From positions 190,284-254,283 of the forward strand of contig NZ_JAJCIC010000003.1 in assembly GCF_020554865.1 (NCBI RefSeq): a stretch of 64,000 nt of DNA, written 5' to 3'. The DNA is from Lacrimispora sp. 210928-DFI.3.58. Its GTDB lineage: Bacteria; Bacillota; Clostridia; Lachnospirales; Lachnospiraceae. Both the position numbers and the translations under genes were made by a program. The notes below the pieces were generated by a model. The model did not search any database, was not told where the DNA came from, and saw only the letters and a list, made by a program, of their open reading frames with translations. This document shows, piece by piece, positions 51,195 through 59,205 of the stretch; within the stretch, counting starts at the first letter, position 1, and each line of letters starts with the position of its first letter.

Positions 51195-51224
51195 AAAGGG
51201 ACAATGAAAATTGTCCCTTTCTTA
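51195..51224 (+). terminator. Rho-independent terminator after rplS
   Basis: AAAGGGACAAT (51195-51205) pairs with ATTGTCCCTTT (51210-51220) across a GAAA tetraloop, then CTT. Confidence 0.88.
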
Positions 51225-51261
51225 TCACATGGGGAAGACCGTGAGCTTCCCTGTGTGATAA
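51224..51261. other. Second hairpin in the rplS-signal peptidase gap
   Basis: TATCACATGGGGAAG (51224-51238) pairs with CTTCCCTGTGTGATA (51247-51261) with two G-T type pairs. It directly follows the rplS terminator and precedes the 51283 gene by 21 bases. It may be a processing site or an attenuator. Confidence 0.55.
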
Positions 51262-51282
51262 AAACAAGATGGGATGTGAACA

Positions 51283-51834
51283 GTGGAGTTTTATATCAAC
51301 GAGGACACCGCCTGGCTGCGCCGAAGCATCCGCTGGGTGGTGAATATTGTGGTGGTCCTGGCATGCGCGTGGTTTTTGGTATACGGCTTCTGCGGGCAGG
51401 TGCAGGTATCGGGCAATTCCATGCAGCCCCTTCTGGATGCCGGGGACGTGGTGCTTGTGAACCGCCTGATCTACGATGTGGGAAAGCCGGAGCGCTTTGA
51501 CATCGTGGTTTTTGAACGTGAGGATAATAAGAAGAACGTAAAACGCGTGATCGGCCTTCCTGGAGAGACGATCCAGATCAAAGGCGGATTCGTTTTTATA
51601 GATGGGGAATGCCTGAATGCGGAGAATGGCCTGGAACAGGTGTCTCTGGCAGGAAGGGCAGAGAACCCGGTGCAGCTGGCGGAGGATGAGTACTTCCTGT
51701 TGGGAGACAACAGGGACAGCAGTGAGGACAGCCGCTTTTCCAATATCGGCAATGTGAAGGAGGAGCAGATCCAGGGTAAGGTGTGGTTTCGGATCCTTCC
51801 CCTCTTAAATATTGATTTTATCCCTTCCCCGTAA
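51283..51834 (+). CDS. Signal peptidase I (second, short form)
   Basis: The 183-residue protein has a membrane segment (SIRWVVNIVVVLACAWFLVYGF), the catalytic Ser in VSGNSMQPLLDAGD, Lys in NVKRVIGLPGETIQI, and the box YFLLGDNRDSSEDSRFSNIG. The GTG start has only a weak GGGATG upstream, so expression may be low or regulated. It differs from the lepB at 39263 in its short N-terminus. Its place before rbgA and rnhB matches the common Firmicutes order. Confidence 0.92.
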   Translation: MEFYINEDTAWLRRSIRWVVNIVVVLACAWFLVYGFCGQVQVSGNSMQPLLDAGDVVLVNRLIYDVGKPERFDIVVFEREDNKKNVKRVIGLPGETIQIKGGFVFIDGECLNAENGLEQVSLAGRAENPVQLAEDEYFLLGDNRDSSEDSRFSNIGNVKEEQIQGKVWFRILPLLNIDFIPSP

Positions 51835-51924
51835 AATGCATGTACTCCCAAGGTCTCCTTATGCCGCAAAAGCAGATGCGTGGAAGAGTTTGGAAGTTCA
51901 TATGCTAGAATAGGAGTTACATCA

Positions 51925-52809
51925 ATGAATATACAGTGGTATCCCGGCCATATGACAAAAGCAAAGCGGGCCATGAAGGAGGACATGAAGCTGATCGATC
52001 TTGTGATCGAGCTGGTGGACGCCAGAGTCCCCTTTTCCAGCCGCAACCCGGACATCGATGAGCTGGCAGCAGGAAAAGCCAGGATGGTGCTTTTGAACAA
52101 ATCGGATCTGGCAGATGAGGCCAAGAACAACAGATGGGCGGAGGCTTTTGAGTCCAGAAACATTCATGTAGTGAAAATTGATGCGAGAAACAAGGGAACC
52201 CTAAAGCAGGTGCAGTCTGTGGTGCAGGAGGCCTGTAAGGAAAAGATCGAGCGTGACAGAAGGCGAGGCATTCTAAACCGCCCGATCCGCACCATGGTGG
52301 TGGGCATTCCCAATGTGGGAAAGTCAACCTTTATCAATTCCTTTGCTGGAAAGGCCTGTGCAAAGACGGGGAATAAGCCCGGCGTGACAAAGGGAAACCA
52401 GTGGATCCGTTTAAATAAGACCCTGGAGCTTTTGGATACACCCGGTATCCTGTGGCCCCGGTTTGAGGATCAGCAGGTGGGTGTGAACCTGGCCCTGATC
52501 GGTTCTATCAACGACCAGATCTTAAACAAGGATGAGCTGGCCTGCGAGCTGATCTGCTTTCTGGAAAGGGCATATCCCCAGGTGCTCACAGAGCGCTTTG
52601 GCCTGGAGGAGGAGAGAGAGGCTGCCACAAGTATCAGGGAGGCAGCTGCTGTATTAGAGCAGATCGCAAAAAGCAGGGCCTGCCTTATGAAGGGCGGAGA
52701 GCTGGATATTGCCAGGGCAGCAGCCCTTCTGCTGGATGATTTCAGGGCCGGAAAGCTGGGAAGGATCACATTGGAGGAAGCAAAAGACTACGAGGATAAG
52801 GTGAAATAA
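51925..52809 (+). CDS. rbgA: Ribosome biogenesis GTPase RbgA (YlqF)
   Basis: RbgA is a circularly permuted GTPase needed for late 50S assembly. ATG at 51925 follows AGGAGTTACATCA and starts [17 protein letters not shown], as in family members. The 294-residue protein shows the permuted motif order: [10 protein letters not shown] (G4) before [15 protein letters not shown] (G1), then [11 protein letters not shown] (G3). An RNA-binding C-terminal domain closes it. It is one base from rnhB. Confidence 0.95.
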   Translation: MNIQWYPGHMTKAKRAMKEDMKLIDLVIELVDARVPFSSRNPDIDELAAGKARMVLLNKSDLADEAKNNRWAEAFESRNIHVVKIDARNKGTLKQVQSVVQEACKEKIERDRRRGILNRPIRTMVVGIPNVGKSTFINSFAGKACAKTGNKPGVTKGNQWIRLNKTLELLDTPGILWPRFEDQQVGVNLALIGSINDQILNKDELACELICFLERAYPQVLTERFGLEEEREAATSIREAAAVLEQIAKSRACLMKGGELDIARAAALLLDDFRAGKLGRITLEEAKDYEDKVK

Positions 52810-52810
52810 G

Positions 52811-53455
52811 ATGCCCAGGACGTTAAAAGGGGAGAAGCTGGAAAAGGAGCTCTTAAGGCTGGAAGCCATGAAGGAATTTGAAAAGGAGAATGCTTCCTAT
52901 GCTGCGATCTGCGGCATTGACGAGGCCGGAAGAGGCCCTCTTGCAGGCCCTGTGGCTGCGGGAGCTGTCATTCTGCCAAAGGATTGTACGATCCTCTATC
53001 TCAATGACTCCAAAAAGCTTTCGGAAAAACGCCGGGAGGAGCTGTTCTTAGAGATCAAGGAAAAGGCCGTTGCATGGAGCGTAGGCATTGTAAGCCCTGG
53101 AAGGATCGACGAGATCAATATTTTACAGGCTACCTATGAGGCCATGCGGACAGCGATTGACGGCCTTAAGGTAAAGCCGGATCTTCTGCTCAATGATGCG
53201 GTGACGATCCCTATGGTGGATATCCCCCAGATCCCCATCATCAAGGGAGATGCAAAAAGCATCTCCATTGCAGCAGCCAGCATTTTGGCAAAGGTGACAA
53301 GGGATCACATGATGGCAGAGTATGAGGAAATGTTTCCGGGCTACGGCTTTGCAAAGCACAAGGGCTACGGTACGGCAGCCCATATCCAGGCGATAAAGGA
53401 GCTGGGGCCCTGTCCCATCCATCGCAGGACCTTTATCAAGAATTTCACCTCCTAG
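52811..53455 (+). CDS. rnhB: Ribonuclease HII
   Basis: RNase HII cuts RNA in RNA-DNA hybrids, including single ribonucleotides in DNA. The 214-residue protein has the first catalytic pair in [23 protein letters not shown], the motif [15 protein letters not shown], the third Asp in [10 protein letters not shown], and [16 protein letters not shown] short basic N-terminal extension ([21 protein letters not shown]) precedes the core. The stop TAG touches the left end of the 160-bp palindromic element. Confidence 0.95.
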   Translation: MPRTLKGEKLEKELLRLEAMKEFEKENASYAAICGIDEAGRGPLAGPVAAGAVILPKDCTILYLNDSKKLSEKRREELFLEIKEKAVAWSVGIVSPGRIDEINILQATYEAMRTAIDGLKVKPDLLLNDAVTIPMVDIPQIPIIKGDAKSISIAAASILAKVTRDHMMAEYEEMFPGYGFAKHKGYGTAAHIQAIKELGPCPIHRRTFIKNFTS

Positions 53456-53614
53456 TATAGCGTTCGACAAATAACTGGACCAATCACGCCGAATGCTTTT
53501 TCGAGTGTGCTGTTCAAAAAACGCAGGCGTAGCGGGCTACGCTGAGGCTTTTTGAACAGTGCAATCGGGAAAGCAGGCTGGTGATTTGGTGTAGCTATTT
53601 GCAAAACGCTATAC
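53455..53614. mobile_element. 160-bp MITE-like palindromic element between rnhB and yraN
   Basis: The ends GTATAGCGTT (53455-53464) and AACGCTATAC (53605-53614) are exact inverted repeats, and pairing continues inwards with ACAAATA/TATTTG and ACCAATCAC/GTGATTTGGT. The centre has CTGTTCAAAAA (53510-53520) against TTTTTGAACAG (53549-53559), and GCGTAGC/GCTACGC around a GG turn. The whole unit would fold as one long stem. No ORF or clear target-site duplication is seen. It interrupts an otherwise tight gene run. Confidence 0.72.
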
Positions 53615-53637
53615 CAGGAAGAGGCGCAGGGAACGAT

Positions 53638-53979
53638 ATGAATAAAAGACAGCTGGGCAGCCGCTATGAGCAGTTAGCGGCTGCCCATTTCGAAAAAAGG
53701 GGCTGCATTGTCCTGGAGAAAAATTACAGATGCCGCCAGGGGGAGATCGACCTGATCTGCCGGGATAAACAGTACTTGGTCTTTGCGGAGGTAAAATACC
53801 GCCGCAGCGAGGCCTACGGCTCCCCGGCGGAGGCGGTGGACTGCCGTAAGCAGAAGCGAATACGGGAGGCGGCCAGATACTATATGTACAGCCATAGGAT
53901 GGGGGAGGATACTCCCTGCCGGTTTGATGTGGTCAGTATACTGGGAGACCGGATAGAGGTGATCGAAAATGCATTTTAG
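53638..53979 (+). CDS. YraN family (UPF0102) endonuclease-like protein
   Basis: The 113-residue protein has the nuclease-fold pattern of UPF0102: GSRYEQLAAAHFEKRGCIVLEKNYRCRQGEIDLICRD and YLVFAEVKYRRSEAYG, with the D...ExK metal-binding residues. ATG at 53638 is preferred because MNKRQLGSRYE is the usual start; the upstream extension lies in the palindromic element. The function is unknown, though a link with DNA repair is suspected. It is followed by pgeF with a short overlap or gap. Confidence 0.88.
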   Translation: MNKRQLGSRYEQLAAAHFEKRGCIVLEKNYRCRQGEIDLICRDKQYLVFAEVKYRRSEAYGSPAEAVDCRKQKRIREAARYYMYSHRMGEDTPCRFDVVSILGDRIEVIENAF

Positions 53980-53992
53980 GGAGGAGGCTTCC

Positions 53993-54844
53993 ATGATCGA
54001 TTGGAATTATAAGAATGAAAACCAGATATTTTCTATCTGCGAGAGGGAGGGCGTGCCCTACCTTTCCTTCAAAGCCCTGGAAGCGACCGGGCTTGTAAAA
54101 AACGGCTTTTCCACCCGCCTGGGAGGAGCCAGCAAGGGGAAATTTGCTACCATGAATTTTTCCTACAGCCGCGGAGACGAGCCGCAGGACGTCCTGGAGA
54201 ATTTTACCAGGATGGCCCGTGCCCTGGAGGTCGACCGTGACAGGATGGTGGTCTCCTACCAGACACATACTGTAAATGTGCGCAGGGTCACGAAAGAGGA
54301 TGAAGGAAAGGGCGTGATCCGGGAGCGTGACTACAGGGACGTGGACGGCCTGATCACCAATGTGCCCGGCATTACCCTGGTCACTTTTTACGCGGACTGC
54401 GTGCCTCTTTATCTGGTGGACACTGTCCACAGAGCCATTGGGCTCAGCCATTCCGGCTGGCGGGGAACCGTAAACCGCATGGGACAGATTACGCTGGATG
54501 CGATGGGAGAGGCCTTCGGGACAGATCCCAAGGACGTGGTTGCCTGCATCGGCCCCAGCATCTGCAGGGACTGCTTTGAGGTGGGAGCTGAGGTAGCGGA
54601 AGCGTTCGGAAGTGCCTTTGCTCCCAAATGGCATTCCCTGCTGTTTTCGCCAAACGGCAAGCCGGGGAAATATCAGCTGGATCTATGGAAGGCAAATGAG
54701 ATCATCTTCCTGGAAGCCGGAGTAAGGCCTGAGAATATACATACGACCAATATCTGCACCATGTGCAACAGCGGCTATCTGTTTTCCCACCGGAGAGTGG
54801 GGGAGGAGAGAGGCAATCTGGGGGCCTTTTTGTGTTTGAAATAA
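53993..54844 (+). CDS. pgeF: Laccase-domain protein PgeF (YfiH)
   Basis: The 283-residue protein has the YfiH/PgeF pattern: FSTRLGGASKGKFATMNFSYSRGD, YQTHTVNV, VPGITLVTFYADCVPLYLVD, AIGLSHSGWRGTVNRMGQIT and GPSICRDCFEVGAEV. The His/Cys set binds zinc or copper. PgeF is reported to remove a misincorporated L-serine from peptidoglycan precursors in E. coli, while others describe purine nucleoside cleavage. ATG at 53993 has GGAGG six bases upstream and is preferred over ATG 53969, which overlaps yraN. Confidence 0.9.
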   Translation: MIDWNYKNENQIFSICEREGVPYLSFKALEATGLVKNGFSTRLGGASKGKFATMNFSYSRGDEPQDVLENFTRMARALEVDRDRMVVSYQTHTVNVRRVTKEDEGKGVIRERDYRDVDGLITNVPGITLVTFYADCVPLYLVDTVHRAIGLSHSGWRGTVNRMGQITLDAMGEAFGTDPKDVVACIGPSICRDCFEVGAEVAEAFGSAFAPKWHSLLFSPNGKPGKYQLDLWKANEIIFLEAGVRPENIHTTNICTMCNSGYLFSHRRVGEERGNLGAFLCLK

Positions 54845-54858
54845 AATGTTATTAAATC

Positions 54859-54887
54859 TTGACAACAGACCTTCTTCATTCTATTAT
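54859..54887 (+). promoter_or_regulatory. Strong promoter upstream of the PRTase-like gene
   Basis: TTGACA (54859-54864), 17 bases, TATTAT (54882-54887). It gives a leader of about 195 nt before 55090, containing a terminator-like hairpin. Confidence 0.7.
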
Positions 54888-54958
54888 TTTTATAGTTATG
54901 AGTATTTAGAGCCTGTTTCGAGTGTTACGGTTGTTTTTGATAGTTGGAAGGGATAAAG

Positions 54959-54994
54959 CAGTCGGTCTCCCAATGGCGGGAGACTGGCTGTTTT
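54959..54994 (+). terminator. Terminator-like hairpin in the leader of the PRTase-like gene
   Basis: CAGTCGGTCTCCC (54959-54971) pairs with GGGAGACTGGCTG (54978-54990) with two G-T type pairs, and TTTT follows. Being between a promoter and the gene it serves, it could be a conditional attenuator. Inverted GCTGAC/GTCAGC lies downstream (about 55019 and 55056). Confidence 0.5.
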
Positions 54995-55089
54995 CGTGCA
55001 GGGATGATGAAAAAGACCGCTGACTGGTTAATGCCGCGCTGCATAAAGAGCGTTCGGTCAGCTGCAAAGGGGAAAGAGAGGACGAACAA

Positions 55090-56178
55090 ATGAAAAGCTG
55101 GAATGAAGTAGAGCTGGTGCCGGAGTTTTCGGAGCAGGGAGTGGACTGCTACCGTCTGGAGGAAGGCGGCTTTGAGAATGAATACTATGTCGTGTCAGAG
55201 GCAGAGACAAGGAAGCTTCTCAACACACCGGAAATCGTGGGCTATGAGGTCTACCGCTGTCTGATCCCGGCTACGGCCCAGATGATGTACTATTTCAAAG
55301 AAAAGAAAAAGGTGACTGCAGCCAATATCCTCTCCATTCTGCGGGGGGCCCTCAACTATCCTTTGGAGGAGAGCTGCTACAGGGAGCATATCCGCGTCCA
55401 TGACATCAGCTTTCTCTCCAGTGAGAGAGTCTTTGACCATGACGAGATCGCAGGCCTTGAGATCAAGTACAGCAAGCTTACCATGGTTCCCGGCAGCACC
55501 CTTTTGATCGGAGATATCATTGCATCCGGCGAGACCCTGGTGCACTGCCTGCGCCATGTGACCAGCTTTTACCGCAAAAACGGGGCAGAGCTGCGCAATA
55601 TCATCATTTTTACCATCGGCGGAACAGAGGGGATCCGCCTGCTGGAGCGGCTGACAAAGGAGATCCGGGAGTTCTGGCCGAACTTTGAGGGCTTTATCAC
55701 AGTCTATTACGAGGGCATTTTCAGCACCTACCAGGACAAGGGGGTGTCCGGCATAAACCTGCCGGATGTGGATTTCTACTGGAAGGGCGGCATTATTGCT
55801 CCGGAGTTCCGGCGTGAGACCTTGTCCATGCGTGATCCGCTCTTTGAAAAATGCATTATCTACGACGGAGGAGCGCGGCGCTATGAGATCCACGAGCACA
55901 TCAAGGAGGTTCTGGAATTCTGGGAGGGACTGCTCTCACGGGCAGACCAGATCGACAAGAAGGAGCTCTTAGATGAGAAGCTGGGCTATGCCACTCCCAT
56001 CAGCTATGAGGACTGGATCTGCGTAAACCACTATGGAAGGCTGGAGCCTGTGGTGACAGAGTGGCTTTACAAGCAGGAAAAGGGCTATATCGAGAGTGTG
56101 AAGGATGTGACCCTAAAAGAGATCGCAGAGCGCAGGATCCTGGAGTTTAAGACTGCGCTGCGTAAATACATTCTGTAA
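55090..56178 (+). CDS. Phosphoribosyltransferase-like protein of unknown substrate
   Basis: The 362-residue protein contains PRTase-like signatures. LLIGDIIASGETLVHCL (about 138-154) resembles the PRPP-binding loop. ILRGALNYPLEES (about 83-95) resembles the flexible-loop region of uracil/hypoxanthine-type enzymes. A ~130-residue C-terminal part (DWICVNHYGRLEPVVTEWLY) is unlike known PRTases. GAGAGGACGAACAA precedes the ATG. It is followed 83 bases later by a cytosine/purine permease, so nucleobase salvage is plausible, but the substrate is inferred only. I do not recognise a named family. Confidence 0.6.
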   Translation: MKSWNEVELVPEFSEQGVDCYRLEEGGFENEYYVVSEAETRKLLNTPEIVGYEVYRCLIPATAQMMYYFKEKKKVTAANILSILRGALNYPLEESCYREHIRVHDISFLSSERVFDHDEIAGLEIKYSKLTMVPGSTLLIGDIIASGETLVHCLRHVTSFYRKNGAELRNIIIFTIGGTEGIRLLERLTKEIREFWPNFEGFITVYYEGIFSTYQDKGVSGINLPDVDFYWKGGIIAPEFRRETLSMRDPLFEKCIIYDGGARRYEIHEHIKEVLEFWEGLLSRADQIDKKELLDEKLGYATPISYEDWICVNHYGRLEPVVTEWLYKQEKGYIESVKDVTLKEIAERRILEFKTALRKYIL

Positions 56179-56261
56179 CAATATAACGATATCTTGAGTT
56201 TCCGGCAGCCGCGGTGCAACGTGCGGAAATTCAGGATCAAGATGACAAAGGGGATAAGAGT

Positions 56262-57509
56262 ATGAGTGAGAAGAACACGCAGCAAAAGACAGATGTGGAT
56301 TATGCGGAATGCGCCGTGCCTGTGAAGGGCAGGAAGGGCTACATTACCATGTTTATGATCATGCTGGGCTTTACCTTTTTTTCAGCCAGCATGTGGGTGG
56401 GCCAGGAGCTGGCCGGGGGCCTGGACTTTTCCGGCTTTATGGGCGCGATTGTCCTGGGAGGCATTATCCTGGGGCTTTACACCGGACTGCTGGGTTATGT
56501 GGGAGCAAAGACGGGCTTAAGCCTTGACCTGCTGGCCCAGAGGGCTTTTGGCATCAAGGGCTCTTACCTGCCATCTGCCATGATCAGCTTTACACAGATC
56601 GGCTGGTTTGGCGTAGGCCTTGCCATGTTTGCCATCCCGGTGGCCAATGAGCTTCTGGGCGGAAGCACCACAGCCCAGTGGGCCCTTGTGATCCTGGCAG
56701 GCGTCTGTATGACAGGCTCTGCCTATTTCGGTATCCAGTCCCTTACGATCGTGAGCTATATTGCCGTGCCTCTGGTGGCAGTGCTGGGAAGCGTGGCTAT
56801 GGTCATGGCGATCCGTCAGGGGGATGGGACTATCGTGGATCAGTTTGCAGTCTCCAGCGGGACCTTAAGCGTAGTCGGAGGAGCAGGTCTGGTGATCGGG
56901 TCCTTTGTGTCAGGCGGAACAGCCACCCCAAACTTTACGCGGTTTGCAAAGAATGGGCTGGTAGGCGGCATCACCACGGTGGTGGCCTTCTTTATCGGCA
57001 ATTCCCTGATGTTCTTTTTCGGCGCAGTGGCATATATCTTTGTGGGAGGAAATGACATCTTTGAGGTCATGATCCGGCTGAACCTGTTTTACCTGGCAGT
57101 GCTGGTCTTAGGACTTAATATCTGGACTACCAATGACAATGCCCTCTACTCTGCGGGCCTGGGCCTGTCCAATATCTTCCACCAGAGGAAGAAGCCCATG
57201 GTCCTGTTGTCAGGCATCATCGGTACTGTGGCTTCCGTGTGGCTGTACTATCATTTCTGTAACTGGCTGAACGTGCTGAACTGTACGTTACCTCCGGTAG
57301 GGATCATCCTGGTGCTGGGATATTTTATGCATCCGGAGGAATACGAGCGCGGAGCTGTGAACAGGAAGAGAGTGGACTGGTTTGCCATTGCAGGCGTGAT
57401 ACTGGGGGCCGTGGTGGCCAATGTGGTAAACTGGGGGATCGCTTCCATCAACGGAATGGTTGTGGCGGCTGTGTGCTATGTGATCGGACAGAGGATGGGA
57501 AGAAAGTAG
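56262..57509 (+). CDS. Cytosine/purine permease (CodB/NCS1 family)
   Basis: The 415-residue protein has about 12 membrane segments and the NCS1 pattern MFMIMLGFTFFSASMWVGQELAGGLDFSGF, LLGYVGAKTGLSLDLLAQRAFGIKGSYLPS and NIWTTNDNALYSAGLGLSNI, typical of CodB-type nucleobase importers. ATG at 56262 follows AAAGGGG; a longer GTG start lacks support. It likely imports a purine or pyrimidine base for the preceding PRTase-like enzyme. A terminator follows at 57576. Confidence 0.85.
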   Translation: MSEKNTQQKTDVDYAECAVPVKGRKGYITMFMIMLGFTFFSASMWVGQELAGGLDFSGFMGAIVLGGIILGLYTGLLGYVGAKTGLSLDLLAQRAFGIKGSYLPSAMISFTQIGWFGVGLAMFAIPVANELLGGSTTAQWALVILAGVCMTGSAYFGIQSLTIVSYIAVPLVAVLGSVAMVMAIRQGDGTIVDQFAVSSGTLSVVGGAGLVIGSFVSGGTATPNFTRFAKNGLVGGITTVVAFFIGNSLMFFFGAVAYIFVGGNDIFEVMIRLNLFYLAVLVLGLNIWTTNDNALYSAGLGLSNIFHQRKKPMVLLSGIIGTVASVWLYYHFCNWLNVLNCTLPPVGIILVLGYFMHPEEYERGAVNRKRVDWFAIAGVILGAVVANVVNWGIASINGMVVAAVCYVIGQRMGRK

Positions 57510-57535
57510 TGCGATCCTGCCGGTCGGGCTTTTTG

Positions 57536-57570
57536 TTACATAGGAGGCTCCGGAGGAGTTTCCTATGTAA
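57536..57570. other. 10-bp hairpin downstream of the permease
   Basis: TTACATAGGA (57536-57545) pairs with TCCTATGTAA (57561-57570). It precedes the main terminator. Confidence 0.55.
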
Positions 57571-57575
57571 AAGTA

Positions 57576-57611
57576 AAAAGGCGTCTGGGTGATTTAGCCC
57601 AGGCGCCTTTT
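57576..57611. terminator. Bidirectional terminator between permease and prs
   Basis: AAAAGGCGTCTGGG (57576-57589) pairs with CCCAGGCGCCTTTT (57598-57611) with one G-T type pair. It serves the convergent permease and PRPP synthetase genes. Confidence 0.85.
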
Positions 57612-57620
57612 GAAGCAAAA

Positions 57621-58829
57621 CTATACTAATGTCTGAAAATACTCATATCCGCCGCTCTGATGCTTTTTCACCAGCCGCTGGATCTTTTCTGTCGGACTTA
57701 AGGATGCGCTGATGGAGCGGTCATGATTCAGGGCATTGATGATGGCAGCCATGTATTTGGTCATATCCGCCTCAATGTACCAATCCCTCGCAAGGAGCTC
57801 CTTCGGACGGTAGTTTAAATCGGTGGTGATCACATAATCCAGATATCCCCTGTTATGGAACTCATCGAATTTCTCCAGTCCATTGGTGAAGAGTCCGAAG
57901 GTACAGCATACAATGGCTTTTGCAGCTTTTCTCTCCTTCAGCTCCTTACAGGTATCCAGCATGCTCTCGCCGGAGGAGATCATGTCGTCAATGATCAGTA
58001 CGGTCTTTCCCTCTACGGAAGAACCCAAGAACTCATGAGCCACAATGGGATTGCGTCCATTGACGACCTTTGAGTAGTCGCGGCGCTTATAGAACATACC
58101 CATATCAACGCCCAGATTGTTAGCAAGATAGACCGCCCTGTTCATGGCACCCTCGTCAGGGCTTATGACCATCAGGCTTTCCTTGTCGATCCTAAGACCG
58201 GGCTCTCTGGAGAACAGGGCCTTGATGAACTGATAGGTGGGCATGAAATTGTCAAAGCCGAAATGAGGAATGGCATTCTGAACTCTGGGGTCATGAGCGT
58301 CAAAGGTGATGATATTGTGTACGCCCATAGCTGCCAGCTCCTCTAAGGCCATAGCGCAGTCCAATGACTCCCTTTTGCTGCGTTTATGCTGGCGGCTCTC
58401 ATACAGGAATGGCATGATGACGTTTACGCGGTGGGCAGTGGAAATGCAGGCGCCGATGACACGCTTTAAATCCTGGAAATGATCGTCCGGAGACATGTGG
58501 TTGGTATATCCGCTGACAGTATAGGGAATGCTGTAATTCATCACATCTACCATGGCATAGACGTCTGTTCCACGTACCGATTCATGAATGACAGCTTTCG
58601 CCTCTCCGGTCCCGAATCTGGGGCAGCTGCATTTTAAAAGATAGGAATCAACGTCATACCCGCGGTAATGCAGATCCTCCTTGCGGCGCTTCAGCTCCTC
58701 CAGGTCATTGCGGCGGAACTGTACGATGTGGTCGTTTACCTTTGCTGCAAAGTCCTTGCAGCTCTCCAGGGCAGCGATCTTAAGCGGCGCTACAGGAAGA
58801 GAATCATTAAATACAAAATCGTTAGCCAT
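57621..58829 (-). CDS. prs: Ribose-phosphate pyrophosphokinase (long clostridial form)
   Basis: Prs makes PRPP, the substrate of PurF and of PRTases. The 402-residue protein is ~85 longer than the standard ~315. Core motifs are present in divergent form: HESVRGTDVYAMVDV, FLYESRQHKRSKRES (for the usual YARQDRK), ITFDAHDPRVQNAIP, MVISPDEGAMNRA, and the PRPP loop VLIIDDMISSGESM. The extra residues are at both ends and in inserts. AAAGGAG and a TTGACC/TATAAA promoter lie upstream on the minus strand. It is convergent with the permease gene. Confidence 0.9.
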   Translation of the reverse strand: MANDFVFNDSLPVAPLKIAALESCKDFAAKVNDHIVQFRRNDLEELKRRKEDLHYRGYDVDSYLLKCSCPRFGTGEAKAVIHESVRGTDVYAMVDVMNYSIPYTVSGYTNHMSPDDHFQDLKRVIGACISTAHRVNVIMPFLYESRQHKRSKRESLDCAMALEELAAMGVHNIITFDAHDPRVQNAIPHFGFDNFMPTYQFIKALFSREPGLRIDKESLMVISPDEGAMNRAVYLANNLGVDMGMFYKRRDYSKVVNGRNPIVAHEFLGSSVEGKTVLIIDDMISSGESMLDTCKELKERKAAKAIVCCTFGLFTNGLEKFDEFHNRGYLDYVITTDLNYRPKELLARDWYIEADMTKYMAAIINALNHDRSISASLSPTEKIQRLVKKHQSGGYEYFQTLV

Positions 58830-58883
58830 GATAGCCTTTGCTCCTTTGTCGAAATATCATTAATTGGAAAATATCACATATGA

Positions 58884-58912
58884 TTTATACCATTTCCGGG
58901 AAACAGGGTCAA
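58884..58912 (-). promoter_or_regulatory. Promoter of prs
   Basis: On the minus strand TTGACC (58912-58907), 17 bases, TATAAA (58889-58884), about 55 bases upstream of the prs ATG. Confidence 0.7.
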
Positions 58913-58978
58913 GTGATTCTACGTATTTCTACCAAAAAAACAAAAAAATTCCTGAAACTGAACTGCCGCCTGGCTTCC

Positions 58979-59024
58979 GCAGTTTGTGCCGCGGCTGCCG
59001 GAAGGTAACCGCGGCACAAACTGC
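58979..59024. other. 16-bp perfect inverted repeat in the prs/DUF512 divergent region
   Basis: GCAGTTTGTGCCGCGG (58979-58994) pairs exactly with CCGCGGCACAAACTGC (59009-59024), loop 14 nt. It lies between the two divergent promoters and could be an operator or a transcription-isolating hairpin. Confidence 0.7.
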
Positions 59025-59052
59025 CCATTTACAAAAATAAGTAAAATTGTTA

Positions 59053-59061
59053 TGATATAAT
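59053..59061 (+). promoter_or_regulatory. Extended -10 promoter for the DUF512 gene
   Basis: TG-a-TATAAT at 59053-59061, with only an A-rich -35 region. Transcription would start near 59068, giving a structured leader of about 140 nt. Confidence 0.5.
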
Positions 59062-59205
59062 TCAATAGACAAGAAAAGAATAAAAAATAGTTGAGCGCCA
59101 GAGCGCGAAACTATTTGCTGCGCAGACGAAGGGGAGCGGAGTTTGCGATTCCCATAAGTTTTTATGAAGCGAGGGACGAGCGTAATAAAAAAAAGAGGTT
59201 TTGAC

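Larger units (their letters stand above)
58830..59205. other. 376-base divergent region between prs and the DUF512 gene
   Basis: It holds the prs promoter (58884-58912, minus), a 16-bp perfect hairpin (58979-59024), an extended -10 element TGaTATAAT (59053-59061) for the plus strand, and a structured leader (about 59093-59190) with GCGCcagaGCGC. No ORF is seen. Confidence 0.6.
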
